The notes below the pieces were generated by a model. The model saw nothing but the letters and a program-made list of their open reading frames with translations. It was not told the DNA's origin and made no database searches. Shown here piece after piece: positions 50,388 through 60,030 of a DNA stretch of 64,000 nt. The stretch's first letter is position 1. Each line of letters begins with the position of its first letter. Made by a program: the position numbers and the translations under genes. This stretch comes from Synchiropus splendidus (taxonomy: Eukaryota > Chordata > Actinopteri > Syngnathiformes > Callionymidae): contig NC_071334.1 in the NCBI RefSeq assembly GCF_027744825.2, positions 30,257,937-30,321,936 of the forward strand, given 5' to 3'.

Positions 50388-53300
50388 GCAGCGTCCTCAC
50401 TCATTCCGCAGTCACATGACACGTGGCCTATGAGCATCGATCGATGTGCTGATGTTTGTGATCAATCAGCTTCCTGTTGAAGGGGGCAGTGCTTTTGTCC
50501 CGCAGGAACTGACCTTATAATCACATGACCCCGCAGCGGCGTCCTGTCACGGCCGCGGAGACACGCGTCACTCGGGAGAAACCGATACTGATGTGTGTCT
50601 CCTGCTGCTTCACTGGGCTCATCTGTCTCAGTTGAACAGAGATCCATTTTGCTTCAAGAGTAGAAGTATTTGTAGACCCACTTCTTACAGCAGATCTGGT
50701 TTCCATCGATGTTTTAGACAAGTTTAGGGAGAAGAAGGAGCTTCCTTGTGCACTGTGCTAGTCTGTACTCACGCTATCACTCGTGACCTCATGTGTGAAC
50801 TCCACCACATCATTTGTCTGGGGAAAGCAGAACTGACTCTTGAGGCTCCCAAACCGAAAACTTCATCTGACTGCCTCATGAAACTCTGTCCAGTCCTGAA
50901 CAGATCCTCGCATTTCAGACATTAAGCACAATATAGTGACTCTTTCCATTAAAAAGAGCATCATTTTTGTTTTCTTTGAGGGTTTTATTCCTCTCACTTC
51001 TCAGGCCATTGGATATGAAACTTAACTCAACGTCCCTGTGGGTAAATGTGTGTTACACAACTGACCCAACATGCTGTCGTCATGCACTCCTACCTGCAGA
51101 TGTGCACGTGACCAGCAAATGTCTGGAAGCACGATCCTCACTCAGGCAGCAAATGCCACGAACAGCAAAAAGGCCCCTGTATCTCATGAGTGAAGACTCA
51201 CTGACCTGTGATGCTCAGATGCAAAGGAACAACACAACTCAGTTCACCAAATGCTGTGTCGAATGCTCAACAATTCATCAATGAAGTGACAAAACATAAT
51301 TGAATGAAGGCTGTTTGAACTGACTGCAGTGTCTGTGTTGCGTTCTACTGTGCTATAGTCCTCAACCTTGTTTAAGGCTTCACACTATTTCTTCCGTTCT
51401 CTCCAGAATTGCACGTCCCTCTTCAGTTCACAGCCACAGCAGTTGAGGGTGAAGTCCCGTTCCTGCCGTGTACATGTCATGTCCTAAATGTGTTCCAAGA
51501 TGTATGCAATGTTTAATGTTCTTTTTTGGTTGTCAATTTTTTAAAAACGTTTTCTTCTTTTTATGCCAACATTACAGCTGCACAATATTAAAATGTAAAT
51601 TATACATATATATTTATATGGAAGTATATTTTTGGCATGGCATACAGTATTTTTTTACTACTATTTTATCTTTGTATTTATTTTTTTTTTCATTTGAATC
51701 ACTGAGTACAACAATTATAATTTTGTAGGTTGATGTATTTATTTTTTAATGATAGAATTTAATCCTTTATATTTTCATGCATTTATTTATTGATTTATTT
51801 ATTTTTAATAGTTGAATTTCAAATGAAAGAAGTTGTATCCAATGTGACATGATCATCAGCATGGCGTGTGATTGGCTGAAAGTTTGCTGTGTTTGCACTG
51901 TTATGTTTTGCACATTTGAACAAATGCTATATTGGATTTCATTTGTTTCATCTTGATTATTTTTTTAATTAACTTATTTTTATTTTTTTTTAATTCAACT
52001 ATTCATTTAAAAAATCCATTATGACATTATTAATGAATTTAAGTATTTAACAAAAGAAATTCCAATTATTGATATTGGCGATTCATTTAAATCCATAATT
52101 AAATCCATATATTCAATAAATGTTGGATGTTGAATGTTGGATGGATGTATTCATTAAATTGTGAACGTTCTTTGCAACTACTGTCTGTGATGTGGCCCCC
52201 GCCTCACGCTAAAACTCCTGATGACGTTCCTTGAACCAAGTTTAGCATCTGAGATGTGACTCCTCCCTCACACCTCTCTCAGTCTCTCCAGTCCTCCAAA
52301 TCAAAGACTCATCAGGATCAAGTGCATCTGAGGCTTCCTGCTGATCTTCTAAGTGCATCGATGAAACCAGAGGCTCCAAATCTTCTCCTCCAAAGCATCT
52401 TCGCCTCTGCAAAACTGACACAGGCAAAAGTCACAATCACTCCCTAGTGTTTTGAAATATTTGGTGGCAGCGACAAAATATGAATATTCATAAGAGTATG
52501 ACATCACTGAATGAAATATTCAGCAGATTGTGGCCCTTCAAAGTATGGCCTCATCAACGAGGCTGCTCTGGTGAATCAAGAGCTGCAGGCGCTAGAATCC
52601 AGTTCTGCATGAAGATTAGAGCCGCAGAATTATTTAGGAAGCATGAGGTGACAACACATATACTCAATACACGCACAAACGCAAGAGTCAGAATATTTAT
52701 CTGTGATTTGGGGTACTGTGGGCGGAACCCCAGGCTGCCATTTTACTTCTGCCAGGAGGTTGCTTTTGCCAGCATTTATCTGTCTGTTAGCAAAACAGCT
52801 GGAAAGGTTAACAGAAACAAAGATTTTTTTGTAGAAAGCAAGGCAGAAGTCTGCGCTTTCTGAGTACTTTGTGGTTCATACTTTGGCCACTTGGGTCAAA
52901 AAGCTTTTTTTTAAGGGGGGTTTTGTTTGTATTATTTCTCAGTGCTGTCTGTGATTAAGGACCAAAGACCAACTAGAGATGGGATGTTTGGAGATGAAAA
53001 TGACAAAAATAATAGATCAGATTTTGGTAAACTTTGTAGGTCCATCTCAAATATGACATTTTCACATTTGACAAGATGTGATTAATTGTCTTTTTTTTTC
53101 TTTAAACAAGTCCCATATATGTCCTTATAAGAACAAACGTCATCCATCGTTGCTGTTATTATTGTAATTGTACTCTGTACTGTTATTGTACTCTCAAGTT
53201 TTGATGCCTGTTGAAACCGGACACTGCCTAGCTTGTCTCCACTATGGCGGTGCAGGAATCCTCCTCACACAGTGAGTGTTGGAAAAAAAAAGGAGCATGT

Positions 53301-53954
53301 TTTCGCTTGGAATGGTGGCACAACGTCAAGTGAAAACGCATAATCTGAACAAATTGATTCACCAGTCATTATAGCCTCCAGCAACAATGGCTCCCAGGCC
53401 AAGCCTATACATGACATCTACTGCCACTCGGAATACAGAGGTAGTCATGCTTCATTTATTTTCACCAGTTTTTCTCCACACTGTTTGGAGGACTGGGCCT
53501 ATTCAGCATTTTCCAGAAAAATCTTAGTGCTCCTTGTATTCTCTCCTACCTACTGAAGCCCAGAGGGTGTGGTCTGCAAGATCTTTCCCACCCATGGTGA
53601 ACAATCACTGTGTTGTTCTGGCTCCAGATGCAAGTTACCTGAAGTAGGTGTCAGGACTGGCAGCTGCACCAGCCAATCAGATGCAAGTACACAGAACACA
53701 GTGGTACACTGATATAGTGGGAATGAAGATGTGAGTGAACGATTCAGATTCTGCCATATGTACTTATTTATGGTGGTTTGTTTCTGTTGTATTTTTTTGG
53801 TTGGTAGCTGCTGTTTTTTTCACTGAAATGGGTGTAAAGGTGCACAAAGGGTCCTGAAATGAGGGTCAAAGTTTTCATAAATGAGGTAAAGCTACTTTCT
53901 CATCCAAGAAAACCAAGAACACCTAAAATACTGCAGTTTATCACTTGCGCATTT

Positions 53955-54706
53955 TAGTAGGAGCAGACAGGTTAGCGTGTGGATGTTTGCAGATGACATT
54001 GTGATCTGTGGTGAGAGCAGGGAGCAAGTGGAAGATAAGATAGAGAGGTGGTTTGCCTTAGAAAGGAGAGGAATGAAGGTTATCCACAGTAAGACGGAAT
54101 ACATGTGTGTGAATGAGAAGGACCCAAGTGGACAAGTGGAGATAAAGAAGGTGGTGATTTGAAGTACTTAGGCTCAACTGTCCAGGGCGATGGAGAGTGT
54201 GACAAAGAGGTGAAGAAGCAGGTGCAGGCAGGATGGAATCATTGGAGAAAAGTGTCAGGTGTAACAGAGGTCGGACCAGCAATGTTGTATGGTTTGGAAA
54301 CAGTGGCACTGAGGAAAAGACAGGAGGCAGAGCTGGAGGTAGCAGAGATGAAGATGCTGAGCTTCTCTTTGGGAGTGAGCAGGATGGATAGGATCAGAGG
54401 GACAGCACATGTGCTCAGGTGTTTAGGAGACAAAGTCAGAGAGGCTAGATGGAGATGGTTTGGACATGTACAGAGGAGAGAGAACCAGTACATTGGTAGA
54501 TGAAGATGTTGAGGTTGGAACTGCCAGGCAGAAGGTGGAGAGGAAGGCCAAAGAGGAGATTGATGGAGGTGGTGAAGGAGGACATGAGGTTTGTAGGTTT
54601 GAGAGAAGAGGAAGCAGAGGACAGGGTGAGATGGAGGAGGATGATCTGCTGAGGCCACCCATGAAGGGAAGAAGGGAAGAAGAAGATACAGGTTAGCGAG
54701 TGTTTT
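53955..54706 (+). mobile_element. LINE (non-LTR retrotransposon) reverse-transcriptase 3' relic
   Basis: Plus-strand frames encode the end of a LINE reverse transcriptase. First comes the catalytic FADDIVICGESREQVEDKIE block, then ALERRGMKV and KTEYMCVN. After a frame shift near 54160 come LGSTVQGDGECDKEVKKQVQ, AMLYGLETVALRKRQEAELE, RMDRIRGTAHVLRCLGDKVR and WRWFGHVQRRENQYIGR; another frame carries the arginine/glutamate-rich tail. The pattern is the fish LINE type often annotated as jockey-like or RTE/L2-like reverse transcriptase; I cannot fix the clade. The copy is dead: it is 5' truncated, has at least two frame changes, and lacks a short piece between KVSGV and the AMLYGLE block. No function expected. 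Confidence 0.88.
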
Positions 54707-55249
54707 GCTCACCGTAAAAACCTAATGTTCTCCTTTATAGTGAATAAAATAGTATCTCTCCTTTTTTCATAACCGTGTGCCCTGTGTTTAATATAAAGCA
54801 GATTAACAGGCTCATAAACTAGTGTGATTTATCCATACATAGCAACAGCAATGACATCCTTCTCAGCTCATAGCGACTCGACGCTGAAACTAGTCGTAGT
54901 AGTGGAGGACGACTGCTGGAGGCGGATGTACAATTGGTCTAAAAGCCGGAGGATTACATCAGTGTTTGGAGACGACGTCGCTGCATTATGTCCAAACATT
55001 TTGCTCCCAAAAAGTGGCTGCGCGTACTTGAAATGACCAAAAAGCATCATGGATGGCGGCGTCTGAAGTGACATTTTAGCAGGTGAAAGGGCAGAGCCCG
55101 GTCATACAGTTTGTTCACTCATCTCTTAGCTGTTCTCTGGTCCCTCCCCCACCTCCATCCTTTTCTTTCCTCCTGGCCTCCTCCTCACTGCCCTACATTC
55201 ACTTCCTTCTTTTCAGTCCCTCCATTACGCTCGCCGTCTCTCCGGCTGA

Positions 55250-55430
55250 CACCCGACCCGCGCTGGCAGGGAAATCGCGAGGAGGTAGAAGAGATGATTG
55301 TGGAATGACATGAGACATAATGGGGAGGATTTGGGTCCGGCGATTAGCGCGGCGCTAAACAAAAAGCTTCTTGTCAATCTGGCTTATAATTCCATTAAAT
55401 TGCCACTCATTTTGCGTCGGGAAAATGGTG
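55250..55430. promoter_or_regulatory. candidate conserved regulatory element upstream of shisa8
   Basis: Contains the perfect 15-base palindrome TTAGCGCGGCGCTAA (55344-55358), resembling paired E2F-type GCGC sites. It is followed by AATTCCATTAAATTGCCACT with homeodomain-like TAAT cores. Composition differs from the CA-rich flanks. Regulatory role is inference. Confidence 0.25.
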
Positions 55431-55568
55431 TGTGTTTGTGAACATGTGGCCACTTCTATTCAGAAGCGACGGAACTCATTTGCAGGAAGTCTGTGAAAGT
55501 CAGTCTATGAGACGCAAAGTTGACTTGTGGTGTTTAGGATTTAACGCTGTCATCACAGTCACACTGAA

Positions 55569-55590
55569 CACACACACACACACACACACA
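55569..55590. repeat. (CA)11 microsatellite
   Basis: Perfect CA run followed by AACAGACAAAC. Confidence 0.95.
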
Positions 55591-56073
55591 AACAGACAAA
55601 CAAGATGAGTCGATGATGAGCAGCACTGGCCATAGCAGATGTTCACTCACCCCTGTGTGATACAAAAACAGGCAACTTCATCAGACATAACACACAGAAA
55701 CAAACACTCCTATAGTCATTTATTCACACACACACATCCAACGGAGTTCTCGCTCTCACACTGACACATTAATAATCACATACATTTTTTCCCTTCCTGA
55801 GCTGCACACACGTCATTGTACGTGCACCTCAATGGAATATCTATTTGCTCATGAACTCATGAGTAAAGGGACAAATAGGACGTAAAAAAAAGACCCAAAA
55901 ATGATAAATATTTGAATTTCATCACACATAAAGTCACACAATGAGTCGGTCTAACAGGACGACAGAAAATGAAATGTTGGGTCAAACTGATATTTTCATC
56001 TTCCTCTCTCCTCCTCTCACGAATCCCTCCTCTGGGGATGATGTGAGTTGCAGCTGGATCAGCCTCACGCACG

Positions 56074-56096
56074 CACACACACACACACACACACAC
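56074..56096. repeat. CA microsatellite next to a CT-rich tract
   Basis: CA run preceded by CACGCACG and followed by a CT-rich stretch (56097-56130). It lies just upstream of the proposed Shisa first exon. Confidence 0.9.
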
Positions 56097-56279
56097 TTTC
56101 CCCCCTCTCTCTCTTTCTCTCTCTCCCTGCTCAGAGGTAAACAGAGAGGGAGATCTCTTTTGGATCCTGAACTGTTGCAGCGCTCAGTGTTGGCACACAC
56201 ACACACTCATGGTTAGTCCTTCCCTGCTGACACACGCATGTCACACACTCTGGGCTCTCGGTGACTCCAGTGAGAGCGG

Positions 56280-56542
56280 GACTGCTCTGCTCCAGCACCT
56301 GCCAGCACTGACTGAAGCAGCAGCAGCAGCACGCAGAGTAAGAAGAGGGGTGAGAGGATAACAGCAGCCTGTCGCTTTGTGTGTACTCCACTCCCCTGGA
56401 CTGGGCTCGGAGCTGAGGATGGAGAACACGGGAGGAGCGGGAAGTGAGGGAACTCTCTGGGCCGAAATGCTGCTGAGTAAAGTTGGTGGATCTTTTTAAC
56501 TTTTAACTTCTGAGGGTGTTGACACAGGACGTGAAAAATAAG
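56280..56542 (+). other. probable 5' non-coding exon of the Shisa gene
   Basis: A moderately GC-rich segment with a short CAG run ends at AAATAAG followed by a consensus GTGAGT donor (56543). The coding exon begins after an acceptor-like GCGTACAG at 57649, 20 bases before its ATG, so an upstream untranslated exon is required. This is the best local candidate. The 5' boundary is approximate. Confidence 0.45.
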
Positions 56543-57649
56543 GTGAGTCTTGACTTCTTAGAAAGAATAATAATTTTAAAAAAGTAGTAAAACATCCATA
56601 CTTTAACACTTAGGATTGGAACACACGATTAACTGCAGGCAACTACATTAGCTCTTCATGCAGCTCAGAGAACACAGCCATAATACAAAGTGAATGGGGA
56701 TGCAACATTAGAACGCTCCTCTTTAAACTCACTCTTTGATGTTTCATTTTAAACACATTGCTTGCCCATAATGTGTCACCAAAGACGCGCTGTTAAACAC
56801 CTTAATGAGGATATGCATCTGTACAAGTAGTTAAGTCGCGTAATGACGCTGTAAATTCGGGAATATAAGTGGCCTTAAACTCATTATTATCCAAACCACG
56901 TGTTGTAATCGACATTACTGTTTTCCCTAGTCGTAAACCAGGAAACACAAGTTTAGCACCAAGCAACACTTTACACTGTTGGGACAAGAGAATAAAGATC
57001 TCTTGATTCAGCAGCTGAATCAGAGTTAATTTAATAACAATAATAAAAGGGCATATTTGTGTTTCTTGATGTCAAGTGATGGGAAAACGTGTTATTCATG
57101 ACCCATAAAGGCAGTGTTACCACTATGACCAGCATCACCCAGAATAATAAGCATAATAATAAGTGAACCAAGTCAAACAAAAACAATTTCAGCACAATGT
57201 AGCAGCGTCATGATCTTTGCTAAAACAAAAAGAAAAACACTTTGGGTTCCTGGCACATCCCCTATGAACCATTGATCAGTTGGTGGTCATATTAATAATG
57301 TTGGGACAGTAAGGGGAAGTGATGTCAGCTGGGTGTTGATATCATCGACTGACAAGAGCAATGATGGATCATTGTAACTCACTGGTGGAGTTCCTTTATC
57401 ACAAGAGGTTATGGCTGCATCTTTATGTTGCATTAAAATGGAAACAAATCCATCGATGTTGATCCCGTCTGACCGGTTTAAATTGTCTGCTGACCTTGTT
57501 CCGTTATCGATTCCATAAGTACGTGAGGTCAATGTTTGGGCCAAAAATCAATGGTTTTTGCTAATTTGCCGAAGTATCTCCTGGTCTAATGCACACTGCC
57601 GCGCCATCCCATGCTGTTGTGTTCACTGTCTGCACGCCTCTGCGTACAG
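56543..57649 (+). other. proposed first intron of the Shisa gene
   Basis: 1.1 kb between the GTGAGT donor and GCGTACAG acceptor. A minus-strand frame of 85 codons (57287-57544) is open but matches nothing I recognise. No other feature. Confidence 0.4.
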
Positions 57650-57668
57650 GTGGGACCCTCGCAGCAGA

Positions 57669-58288
57669 ATGGCATCCATCCTCACCGCCACGTGTCTCCT
57701 CCTCCTGGCACTGACTCACCCTGCCCTCTCCCAGGACGTCACCCCTGGGACGGCGACCAACCGCGACACCCTGATCATCCCCACCTCTTTGACTAACCAG
57801 ACGACAGCAACGTATGTGGAGACCACCCAGAACTCACCTCTGGAGACGGGTCTGTCCACCCCCAACAGCGGAGGGGATGCCGATGATGAGGACGGGCCCC
57901 CGGTCGGCGGGACGCGATGCCAGGGTTATTACGATGTGATGGGACAATGGGACCCTCCATTCAACTGCAACGCCGGGGTCTTCCTCTACTGCTGCGGGAC
58001 CTGCTTCTACCGCTTCTGCTGCCAGTTCCGGCAACAGCGACTGGATCAGACCATCTGCTCTAACTACGACACACCCATCTGGGCCAACACCGGGAAACCC
58101 GTGGCCACCATCACCGAGGGCCAGGATGACCAGGACCGGGACCGCACCCACCTCATCGTCTACATCATCTGTGGCGTGGTGGCCATCATGGTGCTGGTGG
58201 GCATCTTCACCAAACTGGGCCTGGAGAAAAGTCGAGGGGGGAGTGGAGGAGGTGGAGCAGGAGGGCCGCATGCTGATCTCAACTCCAG
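57669..58288 (+). CDS. shisa8: Shisa-family AMPA-receptor auxiliary protein, first coding exon (shisa8-like; 3' end outside window)
   Basis: CKAMP-type Shisa proteins are single-pass synaptic membrane proteins that bind AMPA receptors and tune gating and surface expression. The exon encodes 206 residues and ends in phase 2 at a GTGAGA donor. Layout: signal peptide about 1-21; Thr/Ser-rich ectodomain with one N-glycosylation sequon (NQT, residue 43) and an acidic patch; cysteine-rich Shisa domain 84-136 starting CQGYYDVMGQWDPPFNC, with CCGTC, RFCC and CSNYDTP; transmembrane helix about 162-183 (IVYIICGVVAIMVLVGIF) followed by TKLGLEK; then a Gly-rich segment. The RLDQ...CSNYDTP spelling and linkage to mrtfa favour Shisa8; the transmembrane segment also resembles Shisa9, which is the main alternative. 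Later exons (cytoplasmic tail with C-terminal PDZ ligand) are not in the window, consistent with a long intron. The ATG at 57669 is chosen because a signal peptide follows directly. Confidence 0.85.
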
Positions 58289-59159
58289 GTGAGAGGCATG
58301 AACGTGACTGCACGTGTGTGTTCTGCATGTGTCGTGCTCGCATGTGTTAGCTGCCGCTGGTTGGAATGTTGGAAATTCTATCGGAATTCAACAGCTTTGG
58401 TTCAGTGCTTCAGTGAATGAGCAACATAACTCAGAACTGCAAAACAGAAAAGGGCAAAATTTCAAGAGATCTGTTGAAGCCATAAAAGTGTAAGCCTATC
58501 CCCATTACTAATACTGAATGTTGCAAGGCAATACATTTATAAAAATATAATTTTTATGACATCAGAGTAATAGCAGCAGGGACCTCAATAAAATGGAATA
58601 TAAAAGTTCTAATTGTCGCACAAAAATGTGTGTGAATTTACAACTTCCAACTTAGAATTGAAGGAATCTGTCAGTCTACTAACACAAGGGCATGTGAACT
58701 TTGACTGTGTGTGTGTGTGCATATATTGCCTCCCAAAATAATGACAAGGCATCTTGCGTTTGCGCAAAAGCAATGTAAAAAAAAAAAGAAACTGTCCTCA
58801 CTGCATCAGAATAGCTCTAGTATGTGTCTGTCTTTAAAAAAATCTAAACATTATTTACATTTTCATTTCACTTTGTTTTTCTTACTTTTTTTCCTTTTTG
58901 TTCTTCAATCCTTTGATGATTTCTTAACCCCGCCCCTTGTTTTATTTGTTGTTTTGCTTTTTAATTCTTTCTTTTCTTGATTTTGTCAACCTCCTGCATT
59001 GTTCTTTTGTTTGTCCTGTAAGGATCACTAACATTTGAATAAAAGAAATTATGCAAAAACCAAGATGTCGACCAAATGATCTCTGAAAGCACCAAATCTC
59101 ATGAAAATGTTGGTAGGTTTTAATCACAAGATCCTCAGCGTTGTCAAAGAAAACACACT

Positions 59160-59475
59160 CTCATTCAGCTCTACCCACACACACTCCTTTGTATCAATCC
59201 TTGTGGGGACCACTCATTGCCATAACCCATTAACCAGTCACTCCCCTTAAACCTCACCACCCAAAACAAATGGCTAAACTGAACCAGGACTCCACCAAAG
59301 TTACACCCAATTATAATGACCCAGTGTTTTACTCAAATTGAGACTTAGAATTGAGGGATCCGGCAAAAATGTCCCCACAAAGCATAACGTCCTCACTAGT
59401 CGTTCCAAAAAGTAGTAGTATAGTAGTTACAAGTCCCCACAAGGATAGCTATACAAGTACACACACGCACACAGG
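59160..59475. repeat. CA-flanked dispersed repeat, copy B
   Basis: CACACACACTCC, then CCTTGTGGGGACC, then CCTCACCACCCAAAACAAATGG, ACCAGGACTCC, CTCAAATTGAGA, TGTCCCCACAAAGC and a final GTCCCCACAAGGATAGCTAT before a second CA tract. The GTGGGGAC near the start and GTCCCCAC near the end form terminal inverted motifs. Related to copy A at 14096-14310. Confidence 0.6.
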
Positions 59476-59609
59476 GTGATAAGTTCCAACTGGTTGAAGA
59501 GTCATTGCCGACTCAACTAGCAAGACAAAGCTGACAGAGAGGATGTGAAGTCTGTGTCTTTTAAATGGATGTGTGGAAGTTTGGATGACAAAACAAAGAT
59601 GTTTGAAAT

Positions 59610-60030
59610 TAGGGATGGTCATATAAATCGGCCAACGATCATGATCGGCCGATTTCAGCGTGATCGTTGAATGACGATCGCTATCTATCACTGCTGATCA
59701 CAACAACTGATCATGTGTGACAGCCAGCGCTGTGATGAAGCCCCGCGGGTTATGATGCATCCGCTCCTCCCTACTCGCTGCTCACTAAGCAGCAGCATGT
59801 CCGCGGTGGAGGTTCTTTCAATCTGTCATTGGAAGTTTGGATCCTACAGCACATGCACGGGAAAATCCTATGCAGGGAAGCGCCTTCAAATGAAACACAC
59901 CATTTAGAGTGCCAGCACTTGACGGAGCACGGAGAGTTTACCGGGCTCATGAAAGTGAGAACACTGGTTCCTCAGCAGCAGGCTGTTAGCGCAGCTGACG
60001 CTTGGCAACACCCGCCGGTCCGAGTGTGAC
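59610..60030 (+). mobile_element. hAT-like DNA transposon relic
   Basis: Begins with a terminal-repeat-like TAGGGATGGTCATATAAATC followed by GATC/CGGCC-rich sequence, as in fish hAT elements. Downstream frames resemble a BED-type zinc finger of a ZBED/hAT transposase (WKFG, then in another frame HHLECQHLTEHGEFTGL, with an H-x4-H pair). The frames are shifted relative to each other and interrupted, so it is inactive. The right-hand end was not found. Confidence 0.45.

Larger units (their letters stand above)
43601..53954. other. intergenic region between mrtfa and the LINE relic
   Basis: Ten kilobases without a recognisable exon. It holds a POU-octamer-bearing segment (44380-44560), a MITE-like block (46640-47215), a CA microsatellite (47589), a dispersed repeat piece (47905-47960), a TC tract (50367) and an AT-rich low-complexity zone (51500-52160). 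An open frame at 50025-50225 looks mildly protein-like but has no supported splice sites. Confidence 0.55.
54707..56279. other. upstream region of the Shisa gene
   Basis: No exon recognised. It holds a CpG-bearing segment (54840-55060), a candidate regulatory element at 55250-55430, and CA microsatellites at 55569-55590 and 56074-56096. The minus-strand and plus-strand frames across the CA/TC tracts are low-complexity artefacts. Confidence 0.5.

Noticed and set aside
50367..50392. TC tract followed by TGCAG as a splice acceptor
   Set aside because: No open frame or donor follows that would support an exon.
54239..54712. 157-codon minus-strand open frame
   Set aside because: Antisense of the LINE relic; serine/leucine-rich shadow without features.
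57287..57544. 85-codon minus-strand frame as a gene or retroelement fragment
   Set aside because: No recognisable motif, start context or poly(A) signal; left as unexplained intronic sequence.
57558..57668. Upstream in-frame ATG extending the Shisa frame by 37 codons
   Set aside because: The extension crosses an acceptor-like CAG and would place a Cys/His-rich segment before an evident signal peptide; start at 57669 preferred.
57834..58343. 169-codon minus-strand open frame
   Set aside because: Antisense shadow of the GC-rich Shisa exon; the plus-strand frame has a signal peptide, Shisa cysteines and a transmembrane helix.
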